Part shown: piece after piece, positions 27,052-35,428 of the stretch
Numbering within the stretch: position 1 is the first letter of the stretch
Layout of the letters: the number at the start of each line of letters is the position of its first letter
From: Micavibrio sp.
GTDB taxonomy: Bacteria; Pseudomonadota; Alphaproteobacteria; Micavibrionales; Micavibrionaceae
Assembly: GCA_030824965.1 (NCBI GenBank)
Contig: JAPJQV010000009.1
Location: 17,215-81,214, forward strand
DNA length: 64,000 nucleotides
Reading direction: 5' to 3'
Notes under the pieces: model-generated
Database searches by the model: none
What the model was told of the DNA's origin: nothing
The model's input: only the letters and a program-made list of their open reading frames with translations
Made by a program: the position numbers and the translations under genes

Positions 27052-28121
27052 TTTATCATTGCCTTGTAATAATCTTCGTATCGGCCGATCATGCGGTTGA
27101 TCGTAAATTTTTCCTCAAAACTTGCGCGGCAATCATGGCGGGATAATTGTGCTGCCTTGTCGAGAGAAGCGGCCAAAGCGTCAATATCGCCCTTTGCAAC
27201 GGTAACGGCAGTCTTTGCATCCAGGATTTCATCGACCGCGCCGTTTTGATAGGTCGCGACAGGCGTGCCGCAGGCAAGCGCTTCGATATAGGTCAGGCCA
27301 AAAGGCTCGTCCCAGTGCGGGGTTGCGATCATGACCGATGCGTCGCCAATTTCTCTATTCAGCGTCGCATGGTCGGCAAGACCGCGATAGCGAATGGTGT
27401 CGTGACCGAGCAGGGGCTTGATCTGCCTTTCAAAATATTCCGCATCGTCGCTGCTGCCGAACAGGTCGAGCGTATAGCCGGCCTTGATGGCGGCTTTGAT
27501 GGCGTCATGCGGCGCTTTATCTTTAGTCAGTCGCCCGTACCATATCGCATGGCGCGGCTTTGCCGTTTTGCTGAATGTCCAGTCGTCTTCTCTAATTCCG
27601 TTATGGATGATGGCAGCGTCGGCAAACCGGTCCCATGCTTTCGCGAGATAGATGGATACCGCGATATAGGCGCTGTTTTTCGCTGCGGCTTTCACGCCTT
27701 GCAATATCTCGCGGAAAATCGGCGTATGCAAAACGGTGACGAGCGGCGCTTTATAACGGGCGGCATCCTGCAAAGGCTTTGCGGCAATCGCATTATTATG
27801 CACGATATCGAAGTCATGCGCGGCGATATAATCCGTGGCTTTCATATATGATTTTCTACTGGCAAGATTGCGCCACAGCCGGAAAAATTTGGCTTTAACG
27901 CTTTTTCCGTCAGCCTGTTGAAATCGGCTATGGGAGAAAAGGGAAGTGTCGCGGATTTTAATTAGGGGCAGGGAAGGGTCGGAATCACCGCTTGCGAATA
28001 ATTTTACGTCATGCCCGCGCTCGGCCATCTCCTTGGTCAGCCACCATGTATGCGCTTCAAGTCCACCCTTAAACGGGCGGGAGATAGGGTGATTGATAGG
28101 CGCGATAATGGCGATTTTCAT
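27048..28121 (-). CDS. Glycosyltransferase family 4
   Basis: 357 residues, 4-bp overlaps on both sides. GT-B fold: IAIIAPINHPISRPFKGGLEAHTWW with the N-terminal Gly-Gly loop, RGHDVKLFASGDSD, FDIVHNNAIAAKPL and VTVLHTPIF; C-terminal domain with AIWYGRLTKDKAPHDAI, LDLFGSSDDAEYF, YRGLADHATLN and the donor-site motif EPFGLTYIEALACGTPV. This resembles the GT4 proteins annotated as UDP-glucose:tetrahydrobiopterin glucosyltransferase-like, but in this setting a polysaccharide role is more likely. The base composition here looks more GC-rich than the acyltransferase region to the left. Confidence 0.9.
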   Translation of the reverse strand: MKIAIIAPINHPISRPFKGGLEAHTWWLTKEMAERGHDVKLFASGDSDPSLPLIKIRDTSLFSHSRFQQADGKSVKAKFFRLWRNLASRKSYMKATDYIAAHDFDIVHNNAIAAKPLQDAARYKAPLVTVLHTPIFREILQGVKAAAKNSAYIAVSIYLAKAWDRFADAAIIHNGIREDDWTFSKTAKPRHAIWYGRLTKDKAPHDAIKAAIKAGYTLDLFGSSDDAEYFERQIKPLLGHDTIRYRGLADHATLNREIGDASVMIATPHWDEPFGLTYIEALACGTPVATYQNGAVDEILDAKTAVTVAKGDIDALAASLDKAAQLSRHDCRASFEEKFTINRMIGRYEDYYKAMIK

Positions 28122-29278
28122 CTCCGCCTCGCAGGAGATGGTTTGAAATCGTCGATAATTCGGTCATAAAGTTTTTCGAGCGCTTCGGTCTGCACCCTGA
28201 TATCGAATTTTTCCGCGACAAATTCCGGCGCGGCTTTCGCCATGGCGTTGCGTTTATCTGGGTCGTCGATTAAAACCATGATGGCTTTTGCGAATTGGTC
28301 GACATTGCCTTCATCGCATAAAATACCGGTAACGCCATTTTCCATGGCTTCCGGCACCCCGCCGGAACTGAAAGCGATGACAGGCAATCCCGCCCACTGG
28401 GCTTCCGCCACGACAAGGCCGAAAGCCTCGGTCTGGCCGTTCTCCATGTGCATCGACGTATGGCAGAGAATATCGCTGTTTCTCATCATAACCATCATTT
28501 TCGCGTATGAAACCGCACCATGAAATGTGTAATTGTGAAGAAGTTGAGCGGCTTTTTCTTCAAGGCTCTGTTTAAGCGGACCGTCGCCCGCAATCTCAAG
28601 GCTGACATGATATCCGGCTTTCTGAACGATAGAGACAGCCTCGATCAGTCTCTCATGGCCTTTGAACGGGACTAAACGTCCGGCGGCAAACAGGCGAAGA
28701 GGATCGCCTGCATTGCGCGGTTTTTTGCCTTCTTTGAAAATGCCGAGCGGGATCCCCATATAGTGCACATGGCATTTCTCGGCCGGAAAGCCGAATTCGA
28801 TGGCGCGTTTTTTCACATATTCGGAAACGCAGATAAAGGCCGAAGCGCGGCTGGCGAGAACATGGCGGTTTCTGGCGTAGAGAAATTGCAGCAGACCGTC
28901 TTTCTTGATGGTAATGTCACGTTTTAAGACATCGAAACCGTGCAGCGTGACGATCAAGGGTCTTTTGGCGCGTTCCGCCGGACCGCTGGCCAGCCATCCG
29001 CTCGGGCCGAAATGCGCATGCACGATATCGGCGCTTTTGAATATCGTCTGGAAAAACTGGCTTTGTCCGGTCAGCTTGAACAAAGCTTCTTCGATTTTAT
29101 CCTGAAGGCTGCCGCTCTTGTTTAAAATCAATTCAGGCAATTTTATATCGGCGGATGGATGGGCCTTACGGCAGGCAACAAGTCTGGGCTCGAAGCGACG
29201 TAGCGTTTTTGCCTGATGCGCGACGAATATTTCACTCAAAGGCAGGCATTGGTTGAGAAAGATCGCTACTTTGCGCAT
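28118..29278 (-). CDS. Glycosyltransferase family 4 (WcaL-like)
   Basis: 386 residues. N-terminal part FLNQCLPLSEIFVAHQAKTLRRFEP and IVHAHFGPSGWLA followed by VTLHGFDVLKRD mirrors the WcaL-like protein encoded at 19673; the C-terminal donor domain has LFAAGRLVPFKGHERL, LEIAGDGPLKQSLE, TFHGAVSYAKMM and EAFGLVVAEAQWAGLPVIAF. The two GT4 proteins are therefore distant paralogues in opposite-strand blocks. Starts ATG at 29278, 3 bp after the GT2 stop. Likely a retaining transferase that extends the repeat unit on the cytoplasmic side. Confidence 0.9.
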   Translation of the reverse strand: MRKVAIFLNQCLPLSEIFVAHQAKTLRRFEPRLVACRKAHPSADIKLPELILNKSGSLQDKIEEALFKLTGQSQFFQTIFKSADIVHAHFGPSGWLASGPAERAKRPLIVTLHGFDVLKRDITIKKDGLLQFLYARNRHVLASRASAFICVSEYVKKRAIEFGFPAEKCHVHYMGIPLGIFKEGKKPRNAGDPLRLFAAGRLVPFKGHERLIEAVSIVQKAGYHVSLEIAGDGPLKQSLEEKAAQLLHNYTFHGAVSYAKMMVMMRNSDILCHTSMHMENGQTEAFGLVVAEAQWAGLPVIAFSSGGVPEAMENGVTGILCDEGNVDQFAKAIMVLIDDPDKRNAMAKAAPEFVAEKFDIRVQTEALEKLYDRIIDDFKPSPARRR

Positions 29279-29281
29279 GAT

Positions 29282-30223
29282 TTATCGCTGGCTTGCAGGT
29301 GAGGCGCTGCCCATGATCGCATGGCGCTGCTGAAACGCCCATTCCGCCGCTTCGCCTTTGCCGTGTGTCAACGCACGCATTTGGTAACTCTGTATGAATT
29401 TGGTCAGGTCTTTATCGCCAAATCTTTTCTCATTATCCCATGCCGCCTTGATATAGCCGAAGATGGAATAAAGCGTGCCGATGACATAGGGCTTCTGCCT
29501 GAAACTGCGGAACGCCGAACTGGCCAGAAAGAATATCGGATGGGTGCCGATCAGGTATTGGCCTTTACCATGACGGATACGGCCTTTATTGATGTTTTTC
29601 TGGCTCGAACCCATCGGGCGCAAGTGAATGAATTGCAATTCAGGTTCATCCCAGCTCAGCGCGCGCCATCCGAACCAGCGCGAACGGTGGCAATCATATC
29701 CATCCCAGCCGACCTCACTGACAAAACCGCCGATCTGTTCGAAACATTCACGGCGGTAAAATTTCGTCATGCCGACTGACGCTTCATCCCCGCATAACTC
29801 GCTGCGGCGTTCGCCGGTTTTACTGTCGATGAAATAGGCCTTGCCGCTGCCCGTGCCCAGCAAAGGGTCCTGATCCATCTTCTGCAAAAGAATTTCGAAA
29901 TAATGGGGCGGCAGATCGAGATCGACGTCGAATTTACAGACGAAGTCATAGGCAACATCGATTTGATGATAGCCTTCATTGAAAGCCAGAATGACGCCGG
30001 GTCCGACATTGCGCTTTGCACTCGCTTCACGGCGCACGATTTTAATGAAGGGCATGGTCGGCAAATAACGCTCCACGATCTCCATGCTGTCATCCGTAGA
30101 CCCGTCATCGACAATGATCCATTGCACTGGTTTGATCGTCTGGTTTTGAACCGAGATCAGGGTTTTCTCAATATATTTTCCCTCGTCTTTACAGGGGGAG
30201 ACTAGAACATAGGCTGTTTTCAT
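29282..30223 (-). CDS. Glycosyltransferase family 2
   Basis: 313 residues, first gene of the five-gene minus-strand transferase block. GT-A motifs: AYVLVSPCKDEGKYIEKTLISV, WIIVDDGSTDDSMEIV, KRNVGPGVILAFNEGY, then KFDVDLDLPPHYFEILL (DVD metal site near residue 95). The acceptor half has FYRRECFEQIGGF and GWDGYDCHRSRWFGW, where the usual catalytic ED appears to be DGYD. The N-terminal half strongly resembles exopolysaccharide GT2 enzymes of the WcaA kind. A divergent 60-bp gap separates it from the WecG-like gene. Confidence 0.88.
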   Translation of the reverse strand: MKTAYVLVSPCKDEGKYIEKTLISVQNQTIKPVQWIIVDDGSTDDSMEIVERYLPTMPFIKIVRREASAKRNVGPGVILAFNEGYHQIDVAYDFVCKFDVDLDLPPHYFEILLQKMDQDPLLGTGSGKAYFIDSKTGERRSELCGDEASVGMTKFYRRECFEQIGGFVSEVGWDGYDCHRSRWFGWRALSWDEPELQFIHLRPMGSSQKNINKGRIRHGKGQYLIGTHPIFFLASSAFRSFRQKPYVIGTLYSIFGYIKAAWDNEKRFGDKDLTKFIQSYQMRALTHGKGEAAEWAFQQRHAIMGSASPASQR

Positions 30224-30283
30224 AGGGTATAGTTTTATTGCCTAAAACCTTGTGATGCAACGCAATAATCGTTAATTTGGCGA

Positions 30284-31021
30284 ATGACTTCGTCCTTGAA
30301 TACCGACCGCATATTACCTCTGCTCGAAAAAACCGTGCAGGATTCACGCAACTGGAATATCCCGGGAAATCCGGCTGCGGATAAACCCGTGACGCTGAGC
30401 TTTTTAAACCAGCATGGCGTGAATACTGCCGTCCGGAATAATGAATTTTACCGTTTTTTGATGGGGAGCGATTACTTGTTACGGGATGGAATAGGGGTAA
30501 AGCTCGCGCTGAAACTATTCAGGCTGGGACATGTCGAAAATCTCAACGGCACCGATCTGATTTCAATTCTGGTTCATCATTATTCGGGCCGAAAAATTGC
30601 GATCTTCGGGGCGTCGGCGGAAACGATAAATGCCTGCCGTCATCGCCTTGAAAAAGAGGGCGTAACGAATATCGTCGTGATGGAACACGGTTTCCACGAA
30701 GATAATTTTTATCTAAGGCTTTGCGAAAATGTCAGGCCGGAAATCGTTATTTTATGCATGGGGATGCCAAGACAGGAAATTCTGGCTGGTAAGCTTGAAA
30801 AAATGAAGTTGGCGGGATTGATTGTGTGCGGCGGCGGCTGGGCGGATTTTTATTCAGGGATTAAAGTCCGTGCGCCGGAATGGATGCGAAAATTATCGCT
30901 GGAATGGCTGCATCGCTTGATAATGGAGCCCAGACGCCTTGGAAAGCGGTATACTATCGATATTATCTATTATTTTTACCTGCTGGCGCGTGTTTATGCC
31001 AGTTCAAGGCTGACGAGATAA
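30284..31021 (+). CDS. WecG/TagA/CpsF family glycosyltransferase (GT26)
   Basis: 245 residues. Family signatures: FLNQHGVNTAVRNNEFYRFL, YLLRDGIGVKLALKLF, ENLNGTDLI, KIAIFGASAETI, VMEHGFHEDNF, PEIVILCMGMPRQEIL, IVCGGGWADFYSG and RAPEWMRKLSLEWLHRL. GT26 enzymes are membrane-associated inverting transferases adding the second sugar (such as ManNAcA, ManNAc or Glc) to an undecaprenyl-PP-linked first sugar; the C-terminal RAPEWM-xxLxLEWLxRL block is the membrane-docking motif. It is on the plus strand alone, divergent from the GT2 gene. Its last 59 bp overlap the 3' end of the convergent galE. ATG at 30284 without a strong ribosome-binding site. Confidence 0.92.
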   Translation: MTSSLNTDRILPLLEKTVQDSRNWNIPGNPAADKPVTLSFLNQHGVNTAVRNNEFYRFLMGSDYLLRDGIGVKLALKLFRLGHVENLNGTDLISILVHHYSGRKIAIFGASAETINACRHRLEKEGVTNIVVMEHGFHEDNFYLRLCENVRPEIVILCMGMPRQEILAGKLEKMKLAGLIVCGGGWADFYSGIKVRAPEWMRKLSLEWLHRLIMEPRRLGKRYTIDIIYYFYLLARVYASSRLTR

Positions 31022-31955
31022 TATCGTCGATATTCGTATATTGCGGCTCCCAGTTTAAAAGCTCTTTCGCTTTTCTGTTATCGGCGACCAGTCTTGCCGG
31101 ATCGCCCACGCGGCGTGGGTGGAAACTATGCGGGACGGCATGACCAAGTTTTTCAAAAGACGCGATGATTTCCTTAACGGATATTCCCTTGCTATTGCCG
31201 AGATTGCAAATAAAAGGATCGGCCCCGCTCAGTAGCTTATTCACCGCAAGAACATGTGCCGACGCAAGGTCCATGACATGAACGTAATCGCGAATGGCGG
31301 TGCCATCAGGTGTCGGGTAATCGTCACCGTAGATTTGCAATGGCGGGATATTCCCAAAGGAAGCAAGACAGGCGCGGGGAATAAGATGGGTTTCAGGATC
31401 ATGCGCTTCGCCGATATCGCCGTCGAGCGATGCACCACAGGCATTGAAATAGCGCAAGACGCCATAGGCGGGCCCGCCGGTTTTGTAAAAATCTTTAAGC
31501 AATTCCTCGAAGAAAAGTTTTGATCTTCCATAAGGATTTTTTGGGATGGTATCTTCACTTTCTGAAATAAGCGTAGTTTGCTCGCCGCCATATACTGCCG
31601 CCGTCGATGAAAAAACGAAACTCTTGATCCCGTTTTCTTTCAGGCATCTCATAAATGGAATTTTTCGGGCGACATTATTTTCGTAGTATTTGAGTGGATC
31701 CGAAACGGATTCTCCAACTTCGATGGAGCCGGACAGATCGATGACAGCCTTAATACGATATTTTTTTATTGCTTCTGAGACGGCATCAATATCATCTACG
31801 GAAGCTTCAATCAGATCGCCCCATTTGACGAAGTCGCGATGGCCTGCCGATAAATTGTCCAGAACAACCGGTTTATATCCGTTAGCGGAAAGCGCTTTGC
31901 AGACATGGGAGCCGATATAACCGGCTCCTCCCGCAACTAGAATTGATGTATCCAT
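30963..31955 (-). CDS. galE: UDP-glucose 4-epimerase
   Basis: 330 residues from the ATG at 31955 (MDTSILVAGGAGYIGSH); a 12-residue N-terminal extension from a further start is less likely. Extended SDR fold: NAD-binding GGAGYIGSH, D-x-L-S-x-GH in VVLDNLSAGHRD, the Y-x-x-x-K catalytic pair in NPYGRSK, SSTAAVYG, YFNACGA, and RDYVHVMDLASAH. It interconverts UDP-Glc/UDP-Gal (or GlcNAc/GalNAc forms) and supplies the transferases of the locus. Length is normal for GalE. The 3' end overlaps the convergent WecG-like gene by 59 bp. A 47-bp gap with a terminator separates it from the upstream SGNH gene. Confidence 0.92.
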   Translation of the reverse strand: MDTSILVAGGAGYIGSHVCKALSANGYKPVVLDNLSAGHRDFVKWGDLIEASVDDIDAVSEAIKKYRIKAVIDLSGSIEVGESVSDPLKYYENNVARKIPFMRCLKENGIKSFVFSSTAAVYGGEQTTLISESEDTIPKNPYGRSKLFFEELLKDFYKTGGPAYGVLRYFNACGASLDGDIGEAHDPETHLIPRACLASFGNIPPLQIYGDDYPTPDGTAIRDYVHVMDLASAHVLAVNKLLSGADPFICNLGNSKGISVKEIIASFEKLGHAVPHSFHPRRVGDPARLVADNRKAKELLNWEPQYTNIDDIISSALNWHKHAPAGKNNR

Positions 31956-31981
31956 GCGAGGCTTAATATACAAGCCCGGAC

Positions 31982-32011
31982 CAAAAAACAAACCCTAAAA
32001 CGTCAGGGTTT
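31982..32011 (-). terminator. Rho-independent terminator overlapping the stop of the SGNH hydrolase gene
   Basis: On the minus strand a 7-bp stem AAACCCT/AGGGTTT (arms 32005-32011 and 31990-31996) with an 8-nt loop is followed by GTTTTTTGG. The TGA stop (32003-32005) lies at the loop edge. It should separate the SGNH gene from galE. Confidence 0.75.
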
Positions 32012-33367
32012 TACGCCCAGCGCCCATGTATTGACCAAAGCTGACATCCTTGTGACCATGCCGCTTGCCGGATGAACGGAATCCGCTGTGGGGAAATTCA
32101 CGGCTCCATTCGTATACCATTTACCCGGATTGGCCGGATCATCCGTGACCGCTGCGATATCGATGATATCGTCGACCAGCCCGTTGCTCGGTAGCGTGCG
32201 CAGCCATGCATTATACTGATCCCGCTTTCCGCCTGGGACAAAAGCCGCTTTATGCGTCTGTCCTGCCGCATCGATCCAGCCATTGCTACTGGTTGTGGAA
32301 GGGCAAAGGGTCACAACCGTCACATGGAGCGGCTTGCCATAGGGACCGATTGTTCTTTTCAGTTCGTTTAGTATGGATGTGATGTCCGCCTGCATTTGTG
32401 CCACCGTTCCGGCACTTAGATCGTTATAGCCGGTTTCCAATATCGCATGTGTGCAGTATTGCCAGATATCGCGGGATTTCGGATAATATTGCAGTTTCTG
32501 GCTGGATAATCTGATGCCCGGAACGGCTTGGAAATGCCAGGGAAGGGGGTATCCGTTCACGTTGGCCAATCCTCGGGCGATGAAACCGTTATTACCGTAA
32601 GCATCGGCAGCGGCATCGCCCACGCCTGCCGCGATGGAATCGCCGATTACAAGGATTGAAGGCATCGGATTTTTGGGAATACCGATAATCGCTGGAACAT
32701 GATGGCGGCAAAAGGAAGTTATGCCGCTAGCTGGCGTCGTTAAAGCGCCGGTATTGGCAACTTGTGAGGTATCTGCTGGCGAAAGCACGTTAGAGGCGCC
32801 ATACATCGGCCGCGCGGAATTGGGAAACTTACCTGCGGCATCTGCAATCACGATATTCTGGCGGCTGTAAATAGTCGATCCTGCCGCAACGCCCATGATT
32901 AGAGGATCGGATAAAGTCAAAGGATTGCCGTTTTCGATAGCGGCGCTTTTTTCGCCTCTGAAAAATACCTGTCTGGTCATTGCGGGAGAGGCCGTTTCAA
33001 TCCCTGCTTCCCAGACAAATGAATTACCGAGATCTTTTTCCGGCGCGTTGGTATCGAATTCAGTCCAGTATCCGACCATGCCGATCTGGATATGGCTTAC
33101 ATCCTGCGGCCCGACTATGTGACCCTGACGAACCTGTTGTTGTATATCCGCCCGCCCGCCGGTATTACCGGCACGTATACCGGCTGGAAGCTGGGTCTGC
33201 GTGCAGATTATCTGTGGCTTACGCACAGCCATTGTCGTTCTTATTTCACTGACGCTGGCTTTATAATCGCTATCCGTCGACGGACGTACGATATAGGCAA
33301 TATCTGAATCGTTTAAACCTCCCGCGGTTGAAATGCCGGGGAGGTTTTCCAAAGTCGTATCTGTCAT
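32003..33367 (-). CDS. SGNH/GDSL hydrolase-domain protein with appendage-like N-terminus
   Basis: 454 residues, no signal peptide. The C-terminal half (from about residue 235) is an SGNH hydrolase: block I SILVIGDSIAAG, block III-like ETGYNDLS and the D-x-x-H pair in ADSVHPASG. This fold includes carbohydrate esterases and deacetylases. The N-terminal about 45 residues (GGLNDSDIAYIVRPSTDSDYKASVSEIRTTM, residues about 17-45) resemble the short attachment segment that begins many phage tail-spike and beta-helix appendage proteins; a Ser/Gly/Asn-rich beta-like region follows. It lies between galE and a beta-helix protein on the same strand, so it may remove acyl groups from the locus polymer. 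Export route and substrate are unknown. Confidence 0.75.
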   Translation of the reverse strand: MTDTTLENLPGISTAGGLNDSDIAYIVRPSTDSDYKASVSEIRTTMAVRKPQIICTQTQLPAGIRAGNTGGRADIQQQVRQGHIVGPQDVSHIQIGMVGYWTEFDTNAPEKDLGNSFVWEAGIETASPAMTRQVFFRGEKSAAIENGNPLTLSDPLIMGVAAGSTIYSRQNIVIADAAGKFPNSARPMYGASNVLSPADTSQVANTGALTTPASGITSFCRHHVPAIIGIPKNPMPSILVIGDSIAAGVGDAAADAYGNNGFIARGLANVNGYPLPWHFQAVPGIRLSSQKLQYYPKSRDIWQYCTHAILETGYNDLSAGTVAQMQADITSILNELKRTIGPYGKPLHVTVVTLCPSTTSSNGWIDAAGQTHKAAFVPGGKRDQYNAWLRTLPSNGLVDDIIDIAAVTDDPANPGKWYTNGAVNFPTADSVHPASGMVTRMSALVNTWALGVKP

Positions 33368-33640
33368 TTATGTTCCTATGTCTTGGCTAAGTTTAAAAAT
33401 CCATTCCCGGTTGCCCGCAGTAAAAAACCGCCTGAGGCAAATCTAAGGGAAGGCATGTGAAGTGAAGCGGCAGCAACGCGCCGAAGGCCGAGTATTAGCA
33501 TATTTTAGTTTTCCGCTTTTAATATGAGATTATGTGCCGCTCGTTAAGAGTTATGGCCGAGAAATAAGAGACGTAATGCGACCCTTGATTAGCGTCACAT
33601 TACCAAACAAGCTCAAAAAAGGCAAGGAAAATATTCCTTT
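33368..33640. other. 273-bp intergenic region with an inverted repeat and a weak terminator
   Basis: No gene is visible. Next to the stop of the beta-helix gene, the minus strand has AAGGAA-TATT-TTCCTT (33624-33639) then GCCTTTTTT, a weak Rho-independent terminator. At 33573-33603 a 10-bp inverted repeat GTAATGCGAC/GTCACATTAC with one mismatch and an 11-nt spacer could be an operator or hairpin. The rest appears featureless. Confidence 0.45.
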
Positions 33641-35341
33641 CTAGAAGCTTGAATTTAATGTAGCATGTAAATCAGCAAGATGGTTAGAGAGGTCGGTAAA
33701 ACTCGCTCCGTAGCTACTCTGACTAGTTGCCCCAATCGAATGGTTTTCATTGCCGTAAAAGATATTATGCTGATCGCTTTCCAGTACATCTTCGAGTTTT
33801 GGCCAAGTTTTTTCAACCACGACAGGTTTTGACAAAAGGCTTTCCGGCACGTCCGCGCTGGTAAAAGTAGCTGTTGCGTTCGAGCTGAAGAACATCGCGT
33901 TGCTTTCTTTCTTCAGATAAAAAATGTCCTGTGTCAGATCGGCTGATTTTAAGTTCAGCGCAGTACCATCCAGCGAAACAGAATGCACATATAAGTTTCT
34001 GTCGCCGACACCGGGCTTATTTTTATCGTTATCAAATCTAATACCGAAACTATCGCCAGCAATGAAAGAAGGAATTTCAAAAGTCAGGGTTTGTTTTCCG
34101 CCGACAGCTTTCAAAGCCGTTACTTCCTGTTGAGCGACAACTACGCCATTTACCAATAGCTTTAAGATTGGAGCACCGTCAAACTGTGAACCTGAGGCGA
34201 CAATTGTAATTGTCTTTGGCGGAGGCAAAAGAACAGCAGGTTTAGCGGCAATCGTTTCTGGCACATGAATGTTATTTTCGCTTGTCAGGCCAGATGTATT
34301 GCTTCCTGCTGCATAAACAAAATTTCCTGGCTTATCGGATGTATTGTTTTCAAACGATCCGCTCGCGATATTTACGCCATTGAGGGCAAGAGGGGCTTTC
34401 GTCCAGTCATGAAACTCGTTACCTGAAATCTCGAGATTGTTGACCGTCATATTCCCGGCAGTTGTGTTTTTCCCGTCAATATTGATATCGCGGTTTGCAT
34501 TGTAGAACTGATTGTTATTAATATCGATATTCTTTACGTTATCGCCGGTTGCCTGATCGATAATCATGACATTCGAAGACCATGAATATTTCGTGTGATC
34601 CTTTACGACGTTGTCTTCAACGACCACATTATTAGCGGACAGGCTCATGCCGAAACTCCCGCCTTGCATGTAATTGTCATGCGCATAAAGCCCGTCGCCT
34701 TGGTAAACCAGGTTGCCCTTGGTCGTATTCGACGCTTCGTCGATAGTCAGTATATTGCCGGCAATCAGGGTATTGTTTCCAACGATCTGAATGTTATCGG
34801 CATTCGCACCCGTCACGTTTAAGAACTCGCTATTGACGATGGCAACGTTATTCATGGATGTCATATATATTCCATCGCCATGGGAATTTGTAACTGTATT
34901 GTTCTGGAACAAAATATTTGAAGATTTTGTCCAGTTAAGCGAGCCAAGATTATTGCTTCCGCCGACATTGTCGAATGTGACATTTCGAATAACCCAGTTA
35001 TTGGCGTTCCACCCATACATGCCTACGCCCGATGTCTGAAATTCTATATTTTCAACGATAAAATAATTTGAATTGGTTGCCGTGATACCTTGTCCGGTAT
35101 CGGAGCTTAAGATAGGCGCATCGCCTGCACCATAGGCCGAGATGGTAATCGGCATAGTCGCTGTACCGTAAACTTTATTGAATGTTAATGTCTGATCGAA
35201 ATCCGATCCGCGTTCGAGCAGGATGGTATCTCCCGCCTTAATTTTCCCTGACAGCTTTGAAAAGCTATTCCATGCCTGATCTGCTGTTGTACCGCTGTTT
35301 GTATCGCTCCCCGATTTTGAACTTAGGTAGTATATTGTCAT
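33641..35341 (-). CDS. Right-handed beta-helix protein with C-terminal carbohydrate-binding-like domain
   Basis: 566 residues. It begins TIYYLSSKSGSDTNSGTT, the start of many exported epimerase/lyase-type beta-helices (x-x-G-x-D-x-N-x-G-T then GDTILLERG). Residues about 60-350 are PbH1 rungs with N-x-I/V-x-x-N turns (VIRNVTFDNV, ILFQNNTVTNS, GDGIYMTSMNNV). After a PPPK linker, residues about 375-475 look like a calcium-dependent xylan-binding type module (CBM36/60-like: ITIVASGSQFDGAP, LLVNGVVV, DRNLYVHSVSLDG). The last about 60 residues are polar and end in NSSF. No signal peptide, so a type I route is possible. A role in trimming, epimerising or binding the polymer is inferred. Confidence 0.8.
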   Translation of the reverse strand: MTIYYLSSKSGSDTNSGTTADQAWNSFSKLSGKIKAGDTILLERGSDFDQTLTFNKVYGTATMPITISAYGAGDAPILSSDTGQGITATNSNYFIVENIEFQTSGVGMYGWNANNWVIRNVTFDNVGGSNNLGSLNWTKSSNILFQNNTVTNSHGDGIYMTSMNNVAIVNSEFLNVTGANADNIQIVGNNTLIAGNILTIDEASNTTKGNLVYQGDGLYAHDNYMQGGSFGMSLSANNVVVEDNVVKDHTKYSWSSNVMIIDQATGDNVKNIDINNNQFYNANRDINIDGKNTTAGNMTVNNLEISGNEFHDWTKAPLALNGVNIASGSFENNTSDKPGNFVYAAGSNTSGLTSENNIHVPETIAAKPAVLLPPPKTITIVASGSQFDGAPILKLLVNGVVVAQQEVTALKAVGGKQTLTFEIPSFIAGDSFGIRFDNDKNKPGVGDRNLYVHSVSLDGTALNLKSADLTQDIFYLKKESNAMFFSSNATATFTSADVPESLLSKPVVVEKTWPKLEDVLESDQHNIFYGNENHSIGATSQSSYGASFTDLSNHLADLHATLNSSF

Positions 35342-35350
35342 TGATTAACC

Positions 35351-35401
35351 CTTCTGGTTGAACCAGAAGAGAATATCAGTGACCTCTAAAATAGATGTAA
35401 A
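35351..35401 (-). promoter_or_regulatory. Perfect hairpin carrying the ribosome-binding site, and promoter-like boxes, upstream of the beta-helix gene
   Basis: A perfect 8-bp inverted repeat CTTCTGGT-N3-ACCAGAAG (35351-35369) lies 9 bp from the ATG. On the mRNA its 3' arm plus two G forms AGAAGGG, 7 nt before the ATG, so the ribosome-binding site would be paired. Upstream on the minus strand, TTTACA (35396-35401) and GATATT (35372-35377) are 18 bp apart. If that promoter is used, transcription starts within the repeat and the palindrome would act as a DNA operator instead. Confidence 0.5.
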
Positions 35402-35428
35402 TTATGTAAAGGATTTTATCTATCCGAA

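Noticed and set aside
27147..27851. 234-codon plus-strand open frame opposite a GT4 gene
   Set aside because: Shadow of the minus-strand glycosyltransferase, whose GT4 motifs are clear.
32003..35341. Prophage remnant (tail-spike and esterase)
   Set aside because: No capsid, terminase, integrase or lysis genes nearby; genes lie in a polysaccharide context.
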